Source: Asterias amurensis (lineage: Eukaryota; Echinodermata; Asteroidea; Forcipulatida; Asteriidae). Taken from it: 64,000 nucleotides of DNA. A program made the position numbers and the translations under genes. Position 1 is the first letter of the stretch; the number at the start of each line of letters is the position of its first letter. Of the stretch, positions 10,471 to 25,000 are shown one piece after another. The stretch spans positions 30,642,927 to 30,706,926 of the forward strand of contig NC_092649.1 in NCBI RefSeq assembly GCF_032118995.1, read 5' to 3'. The notes beneath the pieces are model-generated. The model did not search any database. It was not told the DNA's origin and was given only the letters and a program-made list of their open reading frames with translations.

Positions 10471-13400
10471 TTTGGGAAATCGTGCACGTGCCACATGTTG
10501 TAGTCATCCTATTTGTGGATGTGTTTAGTAATATTTTGCAAATAGCTGACCATTGCCAGACGATGCTGGAATAACAAAACCCTTGCAATCAACAGGAAAC
10601 GTTATAAGGTCATTAACTTGTATTGTACATTATTATCAACACTAACATAATCAGATATAAGTTTAAGGAAGTATAGAATCAACCCTTATCAGTCGACAAT
10701 TATGGCACCAATTTTCAATTTGAAACGAAACCTGGCCTAATTTTAGTTTCAAAAGACAAGAATTGGCGTTAGTGTAAACATAATTTTTTCAAAAAGAAGT
10801 GATTGCAACAGAAGATATAAAACAACCGCTGAGAAATAAGTGTGCGTGGCACTCTGGTTGCCATTTAACGTTCTCGCCACACATCGGTTCATTCTGTTCA
10901 TTAAGAAATGACTTCCTTCAATAAGTGTATCAGAAAGAAAGTCGTTTGTTTGACAAATGAGCTCATTCAAATGTTCGCTTCGTTCAACTTCGTCAATGAG
11001 CCCTAACAACTTCGACTTCATTCTGGAAAACTTTATCCATATTTGCGATTACTCTGATGTAGCCTAATGCGCCATCGTTTCGGTGGCATGTGCTTTCTCA
11101 GTTGCACTTGCCGATTTAAAAACGTAAATTTCTATGCGCATTCATTTAGAGTGATTCTATACAAATCATATGCAAATTTTGAACCCAAAGATGGCGGCAC
11201 ATCAAGGGTTGCAAATCATAAATGAGTGAAAAGGAAGTAATAATACAGAAGAAACAATGAAACCAATAAAACACAAGGAGGGCAAAACTATACCGGTAGT
11301 CATTCAACATCTCATACTAGTACAAGGCATGCGAATAAACAGTCATTTAAGGACCATTGCACTTAAGCAAACTTTCAAAACCTGCTATCACATTTCAAAT
11401 ATAGCGATTTGGGTATCAAACAGACTTACAAGTCAAATGGAAGTGGTTACGTGCATTTTAATACACATCAAGTTTTACATGCAATGATAGAGGCACCCAA
11501 CTGAACTTAAAACAAGGAATAATTATTAATATCAATGTGTCTCACTTTACCACCAGGTTAATAATGTAAATATGACTGAATTGTTCTCCCATTTGTAGAG
11601 AATGCCTGTGGACATCGTTGTGTTTGTAACCCCCCACCCACCCCCCCCACCCCCCCCCCACCCCATACCCTGCGTATAACGTGTGACATGCAATACGTAT
11701 ATAAGGGTTGTCACGTGCCGGAGGGAGCCCCTCCCCGCCCCCAATTTGGAATTCCAAATCAGGAGTATAAAATTTACATTTTGTAAGCAATTAATTGTGA
11801 CAACTGTAATGCTTTAAAACTACTTCTCTTATTACATGCATTTTATATCAGACGGTTTTCATATTAATTGTTGCGATCTCCGTTAGGTTTTTATACTTTT
11901 CATAAAATTTCAAGAAATTCCTACATGTTTTATCTTTAGATATCTATTAGAATAGCATAATTAAAGCCCACTGTAGTAATTATTATGGTCAATCTTTATA
12001 AATTTCCGAGGTAGTGCTATTATTTTCTCTTGCAATGTAAGCTCTGTAGTAAAAACATGTTATCTTCATTTATTTGTCTCACTCGGGCTTATCCCGGTGC
12101 CGGGTTTGAACTTAATAGTGAGCAATACGAACTTCTGATTAAAGTTGTTTGATTTTAACGCTATTTCGGTTTAACGTTGCATCGGATGTTTTGTTTTGAA
12201 AATTGTGTGCAATGTGTTATATTTATTTGAGGAAATCCCATTTGTTGTAATATAATTGCCAGGGGAAAAAATGACTTGAATGAGGCATTCGGCGAGGCAA
12301 AGAGTCCCATAGCCGAATGTTGGAAGCGCATCATGGGATCGATTTTACAAAGAACTTAGGACTAGTCCTAGGAGATATTCAAAAGTAAAGGCTATAGTCC
12401 CAAGTTAGAATAAGGAGTCCCAACTCTTTGTGAATTCCACCTTCATGAGATTCCCAAGACACTTAAAGACACAAAAGAACTCTAGGGAGGGCGTCGTCAT
12501 GCCACACAATTGTTTGTCACCATATACATCAAAGCAAACAAGAAACATACCGTACCATACAATATACATTACATGCGGGCAGGAATGGTTACTGAAACAA
12601 AACCAACCCTACCTCGAAACAGATCACTGCAACTTGGCACGCACCTTAAGAATTGAACTCCCAAGCGGAAATTCCCCTGGGTGCAATGACAATATTTCCT
12701 TCCTTCATGGACAAATTACTATCTCGATTGGCCAGCCACCTGTGTCTACACAAAACCTTCTACACAAGGTTTTCAATTTACGCCAAACAAACATAACAAG
12801 ATGCACAAAACCTTCTGTACAAGGTTTTCAATATACAACAGACATAACAAGATGCAATCTTTCCATTCTTAAGTTTGATTTTAATGTTAACATAATTATT
12901 ACTTATACATTTCATGATGCAAATAATTTTAAAGATGATATCTTTGATACTCGTTTTGCCAAACTTTACTCTAAACAAATAAAATGATATTAATCATGCA
13001 AGTTAATGGAATGGCTATATACCATGCAATGAACTATTTCAACCTTTTGGTGGACGAAGCAACTGAGTAAAACATTACACGGTACTCTTATTTTCTTGTC
13101 CCGCAATGTGCAGGACGAGTCAAAAAGAAGTTGGCCGAGATTTACTACTTTTTTACAAACAACTGACAGCCAAACCCCAGTGAAGCACATAAAAATATGA
13201 ACAAGCATCCTTTCCTGCTCTTCTGAAGAAAAATTGACGATTCTAGGAGAAGTTATACCTGTTTTACTGACAGCACTAATGTTTGTAGTAAGTAGCAAAG
13301 GGTAAAAAAAAGCCATTCATTTGTTTTGTCAAGTATTCAGACAGCTTGCAAAGTTAGTACCTTTATATAATAGACATAACTCTTCTTAAAAATGATCAAA

Positions 13401-16087
13401 TTCTTTCATTCTTTTGTATAACAAAATAAGCAGAAGAGAGTGCTTGTTAAACTGAATTTTTGAGTGTCATTGTGTTGTTTTAAAAAGCCTCCCCAATCCC
13501 GGTCAACTTCCTGTTGACTCGCCCTGTAGTCAGTGCGACACTGGACTACCAACACAAATAAGAACAAAGGTTATCAAAATACTGCATTACACCTGTTGAG
13601 TACTGGGTGTCATTATTATTGGTGTTAGAACAATGGTATTCAACTCATGCAATAGTTATCCATCACCGGATTGGAACTTCCTTCAGTGTATAACTAGACA
13701 ATAACAATACATTGTTTTTCCCCTATAAGCATGATTTTACAATGAACCAAACTTGTTGACGATCGTGATAGGACAGTGCCAGTGAGTGGGCGGGTCAAAC
13801 AATGACAACGTTCAAAGAAATAATAAAAGAATTTACAGAAGTTTGCCATGTGACAGATAGTCCTCACATTCTATAAACCTCATTATGTTAATGGTTTTTC
13901 AAACTTTCCTACAAAACTGTCTTTTACTAAAGTCCTCATTCCACATGTTCAAATTGAACTACAAGTATCAACATAGAGTTTGATTTACCATGGTATCAAC
14001 AACATTAAAAGCCAGAGTTTGAAAAATGCTAACTTTCAAACTCATTTATGTTAACAAATCCAAACAATTTGAAACGTGGATGCATTTGTGGATGTAAGGG
14101 GAAGATAACTGTTGATTGCCATAGTGATTCCGTTTCACATGAATAATAAAGTACATTTTGAATGGGTGACCCTGGAGGTAAAAATGGGTAACTTTACAAA
14201 CACAGCTGAGAGACCAAGCCCAATTAGTAAACCAAAGTAACTACATTTTAGAAGGGAGACTGATAATCCATATATTAATATGACACATAAACACTGTTAT
14301 AATTTTGTTATATTATATTAGTAGTGTATTTTGTAATCTTACTTTACAAAAACTCAAATTAAAAGAACTACAGCCCAAACCGCATGGGCCTGTAGTCTCG
14401 TTTTGTAGCAAGTTTAAAACAACTCGAGTTAAAATGATGAAATTGTGTAAGGGATTGTGTATGTCTATTCCTTTATCAATAATAATAACGTATTCTTATA
14501 TAGTTCTCATATCCTTGTACCTGTGTATATCATCATCACTGATCATGAAGCATGCTAAGACTATTCCTCAAACTTTCCGACCTAGCCGGGGAGCATACAT
14601 GTATAACCCAAAGCTAGTAGTAAGGGGGTTAATTCAACACAATACTGTCTCATCAGTCTGAACAGGTAACCATTAATTTACACATCAAGGTTAAGAAACC
14701 AGGAATCAAAAGGAGAATTTGAGTCCGATGCATCGAACCGCTTGGCCACCAATTTAAACCAAAGGTCAGGTCTTCTTTTCTTTTGTAGAGCATCATAGTT
14801 TTGATAAGAAATGGTTACTATCACAACAAGGGCATTATCCCTTGAGGGAAAACAGAGTCAAACAAAACAGGCTTCAAGTTGGAGCTATTTGTTTTAAGCG
14901 CTGTGAAACTTGAAAATAGTCAATGAAATATGCAAATGTCAATTCTGGAAATGAAACAAAATTGTATCGGTGGACAAACGATTTGATTATTTAAAGACAA
15001 GTAAACTGTCTATACAATTTATTAAAAATAATCTTAAAACATATTAGAAGAATAGCATCTGGCAAAACAAAAATACACTGCATCTCTGTGTAATCAAAAA
15101 CCATAATTTTATGCAATTTCAAAACAATTAACATTTTGTTTAATGTTTGCATTTTCTTTTAGCATTGCTAGAAGCACATTAAAAATGCTGTCAATTAATC
15201 ACGAAACTACTTTTCTAATTTTATAAAATAATTTCAGGTAGCCATATTGGAAAAATTAATTTGAGTAAAATAGAAGAAAAAAGGGGGAACAATTTTACCA
15301 ACTTATGTGTGTAAAGGCTGACAAAAATTGTCCCTGGAATTTCCAAAGAAATTGGTTTAGTGTGAAAGGGGCTAATGTAAAAAAACAAAAACTGACATCT
15401 TGCTTGTATGTCTACTACACCGATTGTTAATTAATCATTATGTATATTAAGGTCATTATGTTAGGTAACTGCTCCCACACAAAAAAACACATGCTTTAAA
15501 AAGAAAAAAATATATAGTTTAAGACTGGAACATATGATTATGTGATTTTAACAAACTGAATAACTGTCTGGGGTGTTTATGAAAGCAGGTTTAAATGAAA
15601 ACAAAAACAGAATCTTGAGGATGCAAACACCATTAACCTATTTCATTATAAACATGACAAATATCCGACTCTGTCTTTGCTCTTGTTTTATGTGGGAGCA
15701 GCTTGGGCACGGCTTTGGCAGATTCACTGCTATCAGTTAAGGCAATCACTGATTTCTTATCAAATGTACAATTAATATAACTACTAACCCCAACAAATGT
15801 TAGATTTTATGTTTGTTGTTTTGCTTGCGCAGCTTAGTAAGCAATTTAAACAAGGTACAGTTGCAGAGTATAAGCTGTGTAAATCCAGTTAATGTACATG
15901 GCCAATTTCATCAAATCGCTAAGCAAGCCAGTTGACCAGACAGAAGCAGCTTACAAATCGAATAATTGAATGTGTTTGGCAATCACTCTGCTTAGCATAT
16001 CTGTTTCCAGCTAAGCAGGTTTGTGAGATTGGTTGTGGGTCTGTATGTATTTGTTTGTATCCATACAATTGATGACTAGTTGGCATC
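10471..16087. other. Intergenic stretch with no convincing gene
   Basis: It separates the plus-strand receptor from the 3' end of the minus-strand ALDH1L gene (tail to tail). It contains a C-rich, G-quadruplex-prone tract (11630-11663), a decayed palindromic repeat at about 12340-12450, and open frames without recognisable domains (10749-11021 minus, 12430-12987 plus). A minus-strand AATAAA lies at 15018-15023, about 1.07 kb after the ALDH1L stop, and could end that mRNA. Confidence 0.5.
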
Positions 16088-19000
16088 TCAATACTCCACT
16101 GTCACTGTCTTGGTCTTCAGATATTCATTCATGGCCTCCATTCCTGCCGAAACAGAAAACAAAATTAGAAAGGATAAGTCAGGGGTTTTCCCTTTACTGT
16201 TTTTGTTTACTTATTATTATTACTTGCAAGCCGGTCAGTGAACTGCAAATTTGTCACAAGTCCCAATGTTTATGCAATGATTTGTTTATCAAATCTCTCA
16301 TATTTTCTGATCCAACTGAAGGGAACAGGAATATTTCAGGGTGAACCTTGCAATACATAATTATTTGCAGATGAAACCACCGTAGCCAACCTGAAAGCTT
16401 TAAAGCTTAGTATGTAAGGATGAAATGGTTCAGTTGGGAACTGAACAGGGTTAGCTCAGTCTGGACAGTCATCGACATTCTGCAATGGTTTAATTGTACC
16501 CAACGATTCACAATAATTCTAAAGCGACTTGTGAAAAAGTCTCTGTATATAACACTTACCCAAATCTTTGCCGAATCCAGATTGTTTGAATCCACCGAAT
16601 GGTGCAGCAACATCAGTCTTGTTATAAGTATTAACAAAGACTGTACCAGCATTGAGCTTGTCACTGCAGTATAAAGCCTTGCTGATGTCATTGGTGAATA
16701 CACCCGATGCTAGACCATACTCAGTTGCATTAGCACTTCTCAACATACCGTCAATGTCCCTGTTAAACAACAATCACATTCAGATTAATTAATACCTTCA
16801 CTCAATTCAGAAACGTCAAAAACACTTCATGTTATTACAGCAATGGTCAGCTCCTACTATTGTAGGGAGACCAATTGCGCCCTCAGTGTTCAAGTTGATT
16901 GTTCAACTTTGTATATATATTAATAATAGTAATAAATAGAACGTATAATGCCTTACATCTTAAGCATAAACCCCAAAGCCAATAACAAGGAAATACTGAT
17001 TGATTAAACACTTTTAAAAGGGACTTAAAGAAGAAATACTATACAACATTACAAGCAATACGTTAACAAATATATGGAATGAAGTTATAGATACAAAAGT
17101 GGATTTTTCAACTTTGTATATCATAATAATAGTAATATATAGAAGTTATATAATGCCTTATATCTTAAGCATAAACCCCAAAGCCATTAACAAGGAAATA
17201 TTATTACAAAATGACTTAATGAAGAAATACTATACAATAAGAAGCAATTTGTTATGAAATATATGGAATGAAGTTATAGATACAAAAGCAAATACAAAAT
17301 ATTTGACAACAGAAGAACCAAGACTCTGGCCAGGTTTAGAAAGAAAAATTAATTTGTGTATTTAAATGCAATATAATGAGTAGGGTAGATGGCCTTAGCT
17401 TTCGATCCATACCGGACCACCTTCAGAGGCATAAAACAAGTACAGACAAATACATATCCATTTATAGAAAAAGAGAAGGGAAAGGGATTAAGGGAAGGAT
17501 CCAGAAAGAAGCACTAATAATAAATAATAATAATAATAAGACTTGTAATGCGCACATATCCACCCTGCTTGGTGTTCAATAATGCAATATAACATATACA
17601 TTTTGTCAACAAGTTAATCTCAAAGAACAAGTACTGTACAACAAAAAGCAATATAGAAAAGATATAAAGAATGAAGATATATATACAAAAGCAAATACAA
17701 AACATTTGTTTTAAATGCAAAATTTAGTTCTATTTTTCTATAGCAAAGCAAATTGCAATCTTTCATTTGAAACTTTGAACATTAATAATTAGCTGAATGC
17801 AAATTACAAATCAGGAAATATATTGAACTGACATTATCCCATGTAACAAGCCATACATACATGTATACAAACATATTTGCGCATCGTCTTTGAGTTTAGA
17901 GCATGTATTCCATTATTTTGAAACATTCTCATTTTGGATTTTTTTTCTTTCAAATTTGCAGTGCAACTAAACTATGTACATTTGCTACATTTAGAGTAAA
18001 TACTTACATTGCATTGAATTTGCTAACAATCATGACTGGTCCAAACGATTCCTCTTGTGCCATCATCATGTCATCCTTGACATCCGTGAATACTGTGGGC
18101 TCCATGAACAAACCTATAAACAGACACAACAAATAAACTCACTCAACTTTTTACGCTGACTATATTTATGTTGTCAAATCAAATGGAAGGGGGAGAGGTG
18201 GTTTCAAAATCAATCTTTTACTCTTAAACCAAGTGCAGTACAGGTAAAGTATCATGTCAAGAATGCTTGCTTCATGACCCAGGAGTTGAATAACTAGTTG
18301 AATCTTCCATACCTGGTCTGTCTACCTGCTTGCCTCCATACACCAATGTTGCACCTTCCTTCTTGCCAACTTCACAATATTCAAGAAGTTTCTCAAGATG
18401 AGATCGATGATTCTGAGGTCCATGAGAGACCGATCGATCCAACGGGTCACCAATCTTCATCTTCTTGACATCCTCTACCTGGTAAGAGTAAAACAATCAC
18501 ACAATCTGAAATATTGTCTCTGTGTCAGCTGCCATTAAATTAAAACCTGTCTATATTGCATTATGACACAATAGGGTTGACAATATACAGTTATTCTCTA
18601 GCAAGAAAATGCACATGAACAAAAAACCTTCACAGTGACTTTACTTCAAGTCTAATAACGGTAATGACAACAATAATAATACAATTAACAAAAAACATTA
18701 AAGTAATATGGTCCCCATTATACATGTTATATGAGAAAGAGGAAACGGAACAATCTTCTACAAAATACACAATATGTCGTGTCAAAAAGAGAAGATAAAT
18801 GCAACTAATATCTTCACACGATAGTAGCAGCTTGAACAGAAACAAAAAACAAGTGTAATGGGATGAAATTGCAGCCCCTTTTTTTTGTTACCCCTAGTTT
18901 ACCTATGTCCTGCTCGGACTAGGGCGAGTCTAGGGGTGGGTGGTTGCTTGGTGGTGTGTGATGAGTGGGTGATTGGTAGCAGGATTTGCAACCAATCAGG

Positions 19001-22000
19001 GCTATTGAGGAAGGGATGTCTAGGGGTCAGTGACCAAACCCAAGAAAGTGGTTTGACACTTGGCCACTGGACACCGACAGAGGACGGATAGTGTTAGAAT
19101 TAACCCTCCAAGTTCCTTCAATAATTACACTTTGCCTCTGTCGGACATCTACGTTGGATTGCGCCAGCCCAGCTTTATTACCACAATAATTGTATATTCA
19201 TCCCCTGTCCTGCTCTAGGTGAGTTTGATTTTACTTTTATCTTTCTTGTGAATCTAGTTAGGTTTAAAAGTTAAAGTAAAGATCGGCGTGTCGCTTAACA
19301 TTTAGTTTTAACAATCACTGCTACTTTCTATTGTGTAAGGATAGTGTTTCAGATTTTGATGATTGAAGTTCTAGAAAAGAAGTTCCTTTTTACAAGCTCT
19401 TATTTTGAATTGATAATTGTTGACTTGTTGTTTTCCATGCTCTTTTGACTTTTTATGCTTACAAAATGTGAATTGCCAGATTACATTTTGTCTCAGTATT
19501 ATTTTGCTTTGAACTTGATTTATTTAATGTTGATTTAGTTTCTGCATTATTCAGTACTTATTTGTTTCATGGTTTAATTTCATTGTCTACTTTGTTCAAG
19601 ACCAGATACTTTAACTAGAGTCTGTTTTATTCAGTGGTTGATTTATTTGATTACACCTGTTGATTATTAAAACAACTTATTTCTAATAGACCTTTTTGAT
19701 ATGAGTTTGGCAACAGACAAAGACTAGTTTCAGTTTTGAAGTTTCTTTGGTTTTAGTTTTATGCATCTATCTTTCTTTTATTTACTGAAACTATACTGTT
19801 CAGTCAGTAATCATTTTTATCATAGTTTTGCTCTATGGTTTCATACATATATCTTTGCTTTTTAACTTCTCGTTTGGTTTTTAATGTTTTGCATTTACTT
19901 TTATTTTAATAGACTTCTTTTAAGTTTATCATTGTATATAATTCATTGTAGTCAAAACCAATTCCCACGGTTTTTCATTGTTTATTGTAAACATCCTGGT
20001 TTCATGGCACCAATGAGTCATTGTTCCATGAAATGTCTTATACCACACACTATGCAAGGGGTGTAGTTTCCCTTAATTGGCTTTTAAATACCCTGTCCAT
20101 CATTTTGCCTCAGGCATGCACTGGTCTGGGGAATAGTGTGACCTTTTAGCACCCATACTGCACTGGCTAGTGTAACAGTCTCACACAGCTGTTATTGTTT
20201 CACACTTAATTTACTTCCAAGATTAGTGATTTCTGTTAAAGGATTATAAGATTTATTATTAGGTATTTAATTTTAGTGTAGTTTATATTTGTGAGTGGCA
20301 TAGTATTAATTTTAAACTTGGCCACTAGACACCGACAGAGGACGGATAGTGTTAGAATTAACCCTCCAAGTTCCTTCAATAATTACACTTTGCCTCTGTC
20401 GGACATCTACGTTGGATTGCGCCAGCCCAGCTTTATTACCACAATAATTGTATATTCATCCCCTGTCCTGCTCTAGGCCGAATCCAAATCAAGAGAGCCA
20501 GCAGGACAGCGTGTCATCAACTGTAGCCTATTTATCTTCACTGCATTTTCGTCATAACCAGTCGTACCAGGACAGTAATCCTGTCCCCTGATCAAGGACA
20601 AGGACCTGTTTCTGAAGTCCCCATCTCCAAGTTTGTCATCATCTTCACAGCCCAATATCTTCAACTTTGCTGGAAGAACTTTTACATTGTTACACCGGAA
20701 TCTTCAATTCAAGTTATCGTCCTTCCCAGTCCACCACCAACAGATAGGCCAATCATTTATTTTTGTTTTATATTTCCATTGTATAAAGTTTCATTGTTAT
20801 TTTCGTTGCATTTATAATATTGTCGAGACCCGCCGGGTTTACTTCTCTCTTTTTGTTTCTGAGATTTTATTAGTATCTCATTCACATTGTTTAAATACAG
20901 CGTTTTAAAGTCGCCTCTCCCTTATAGTAGTCGGGATTTGAATAAACCTTTCTTTATATTTTACAACACCACTTAAACAGCGTGTCCCTTGTAAAATTTA
21001 TTATGTTTCAGCACAGAGCGCGCTAGCCGCACTCAAACCTGTTACACAAGTGATCTTTGCTGAAATTCATTTAGACATGTTTTCAATCAATAAGGAAATT
21101 CAGTTCACATGAGATTAAACAGTTTTAATTGAGGAAGTGAAACCAAATAATTTTTAATACACTTTCCAGAGCTTTCAAGGAAGATTTACGAAAAGCCCTG
21201 TTACTCCATACTCCAGGTACAACAAAGTAACATCCTACAATTAGTGTCAACATTTAATATTTCAAAATTACAATGACATGAAAAACAAACGCAGTGTAAA
21301 CAAGTTTATAAACTGCATTCCTGTAAAAAAGAAAGACATGACTCACCACTCTAGCAATGAACTCATCATGGATCTTATCCTCTACGTAGAGACGTCCAGC
21401 TGCAATACAGTTCTCTCCCTTGTTGAAGAACACAGCTCCAAGAGCCTAACACCAACAACAAACACAAATAGGTTAGATTTGTGCATTTCATATTCACTAC
21501 CTTATGGAGACTGAGATCTAAACAACAACAAAGGGGAAACCAAAAGGTCTCCATAGGGGAATTCTAAAGACTGGGGTGCTCCACAAGACATTTTATGTAA
21601 GAAGTCCATGATGGGGTTCTTAAATACAAAGGAAAGAACAAAAGATAATAGAATGTGTGTTTGTAGTAAACACCATATGATGATATCTACTGTAAATGTC
21701 TAAATACACAATGCACTGTGCATGGCGTTCTTTATACACAAAAGCAACAAACATGAAAATATTATTCCACAGAATATTGGATATAGAGATGGAACCGAAC
21801 ATCCAGACCAAACTCACTCTTACAGCTCGGAAATATCAAGTTAATTTGAATTCTGGCTTCTCATGTACCAGCTACAAACATGACACAACGCCACAAATCT
21901 ACTCTATTTTTATAATCTCTTCTTGTTGTATATTTGCTGGTTTTTGATGTTTGAATATTTTTATATTATATTGTAAACCTAAACACAATTCAGCCTTTTG

Positions 22001-25000
22001 GCTGCTATGTTTGATTTTTAATAAACCAATAATAATTATATTAATAAAGGTCACAATGCCATATTTCTAAGCAATGAGGCATATGGGTACATACACATTA
22101 TCAATATGCAAATGAGGTGATGATGACGGAGGTCAAATTGAGTGAATGTTGACAGACTGACCTGTTTGACTGCTGTATCCATGTTGCAATCAGCAAAGAT
22201 GACCAATGGGGATTTACCACCAAGCTCAAGAGAGCATTTCTTCAGGTTACTCTCGGCACAACTGAAAACCAATAAAGAATTGGCACAATTTAACATCAAA
22301 CAGGGCAAAAATTAATGAAGGCCAAGTTAATATAGATTTTCTGATTTTTTTAGAATTGTTAAAGCCAGAGTTTCCTAAAATTGAATGTCTATAATACGCC
22401 TGATATTTCACGCAGGGAACATACATGTAGGCAATTGCCTCTGTGTCTCTGGTCACTGCCTTGGTGCCCATCAAGCTGTACCAGTACAAATGTTCACTGC
22501 CCTTCGCTTGAACCATTTCTACCCTGAACCATTCTCAAACCATCAAACGGTTACCGAACCATTTCTGTTTGGACCCCGCGCCTAACCAAAGCCAAAACTC
22601 AAGTTGTCAGAAAGAACATCAACTATTGGGAGCTCTATATGTTTTGTAACAAAATGAAACATAAGTTTGTAAATTCCTGTAAATTCCAATTCCCAGATAA
22701 ACCCCTCCATTTCAAAGGAGGAGTTTGAAAACTTGCTTAGACAACTTTCTATCACAGACATAGCAACAAATTTTGGGTCCGGCAGTCACCACTATTTTGA
22801 GCAGGTAACTCACCTCTTCATAATGGTCTGTCCAATGGGTGTAGAGCCGGTAAATCCAAGCTTACGAATGTCAGGATGGTCTGCCATTCTCTGCCCAACC
22901 ACGGAACCTTCATGGAAAAAGAAAAATAGTTTACATGATTGTAATGGCTCTGTTGTATCTTTCTGGCCTTAGATAGAGTAAATAAAAAAGACTTCTTCTG
23001 ATGGTAACAGAGCCCGGAGAGACTTCAAGTTTCTATGAAAATTCTGCTCCAAAAGATAAGAAAACACAGATGTTCACATTGAGTTTCCAGAAGTGTTGGA
23101 TAGTTTTACCTGATCCAGGGACAATGTTGATAACGCCTGGTGGGAAGCCAGCTTTGACAACAAGTTCAGCAAACTTGAGAGCAGTGAGGGGTGTAACCTG
23201 GGCTGGCTTGAGGACCACAGTGTTTCCAGCAGCCAGGCAAGAAGCCATCTTCCAGGCCAACATCATCAACGGATAGTTCCATGGGACAACTAAACCACAC
23301 ACACTGTAAAGAAAATAGGGTCAGAGCATGCAACTATGAAATCTGTGGTATTTGTTTTAGTTTTACATGCATTACAAATAATAAATCAAATGCACCTTAA
23401 TACAAAAAGACAAACTAAAATACCAAATAACTACATACGGATCAGGAACAAAAACAAAATGATAGCAAACCAGCGTGTACAAATATTAAAACGAGTTCTT
23501 AAAAACACACCCTCAAAAAAACTAATATAAATATTGAAACAATCTCCACCCTTGTAGGTGCCCTTTTATTCTTGGGTGATGAGAAGTAAATATAGTTCAA
23601 TTGCATTGCTTGAGGACACAAATGGAACGACCAGGCAAAGCGCTAGAGTACTTGGGTTATGATAATAGATGGTAACATTCAATGTTCATCTTCATCACAA
23701 AGTGAAATGATGCACAAGAAGCTGTTAGGTTTACTTACCCGATAGGTTCTCTCTTTGTGAAAGTCAAGTTCTTGTTTGGTCTGGCGTTATTGATTGGAAT
23801 TGTCATACCCTACAAGACAAAATTAATCAACAAATAAGAAAGAGTTGAAACAGACAAAGACGGTCCATGCTGCTTACCACAAAGGCCCAATTTCATACAG
23901 CTCTTAACTTTGCTAAGCAAAAAGTGAGATGAAAATTTGACTAGAAACCCTGTGCTTAGCAAGTTGTAGTCAAGAAATTGTGATTCAGTATTATCTAGAC
24001 GACAATACTTATTCTAGTCATTGTGAAACTAGAGGTTAGCTTGGGATATTTGAAAATATATCAACAATAAATAGAGTTCGCGATTCGTCCTTGACCATGT
24101 TTACTTGAGGCTAGGTAAGCCTTTTCCTTTGAACCTCATTAAACTTATTATGATGCACGTTGGACGATTCTTTAATATCCATCAATATTTCCTTCAATAT
24201 ACACTTTGAGATGTTAATTGGATAGCATACTTACATGAATCTTGTCGCACCATCCTGCGAAGTACTTGAAGGTATCAATGGACATACCAATATGTGTTTT
24301 AATGGCTAGTGTGTAGACTGCACCTGAGTCAATACTCTCTAATGTTGCAAGCTCTTCCTTATGTTCTTCCATTAGATCAGCAAGCCTATGATAGAGAAGT
24401 AAATCAGTTAACTATCAACATAGAAATCAAATCCAGTTGCTATGAACACACTGTCACTGTTTGCTAACTGAGATTTGAAAAGCAGGATGATTTGTCAGAT
24501 CAAAGAAAACAGCTGAGCACAACTCTGGCCATTTTCAATCATTCACAGTGTATGTATTCTTTCAATAATGATTTTTGTTGTGTAACCAAATATTTAGTTT
24601 TCCTTCAAGTTTTGTGTATTCCATGACAAAGTTCCTCTACTCAAGAAGACCACGTAAATGGAAGCTCAAGTGTTAATATGCATTAAGTCTGTAGTAACCA
24701 AGCCGTAGTTGGCTCTGTGGTTTCATTCCGCTGCTATCACCTATGTGAAACTTGGTTAGGATCCAAATTCAGACCAAAGCCTTGCATGTGGTTTGAGTTT
24801 TCAGTCAATACCTGATTGCGTGGGTTTTCTCCATTGTGGTTTTCCTCCCACATCTGAAACTGTTATATTCTTCAACTTCTTCTCTACACAGGTATCTTCA
24901 TCCCTGTAAAGGCTAAAGTGCTAGTCACTATCCAATGGGTTCTTAAATTTACCAGATAGATTTTAAACTATTTGTTTTACATTTGTTGGATGCTAGTACA

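Noticed and set aside
10749..11021. 90-aa minus-strand frame beginning MKSKLLGLIDEVERSEHLNE
   Set aside because: The first half looks protein-like, but there is no splice partner, domain or homologue I can name; too weak to annotate.
12430..12987. 185-aa plus-strand frame
   Set aside because: No domain, AT-rich codon use at the 3' end, contains a short internal duplication ('acaaaaccttct'); likely chance.
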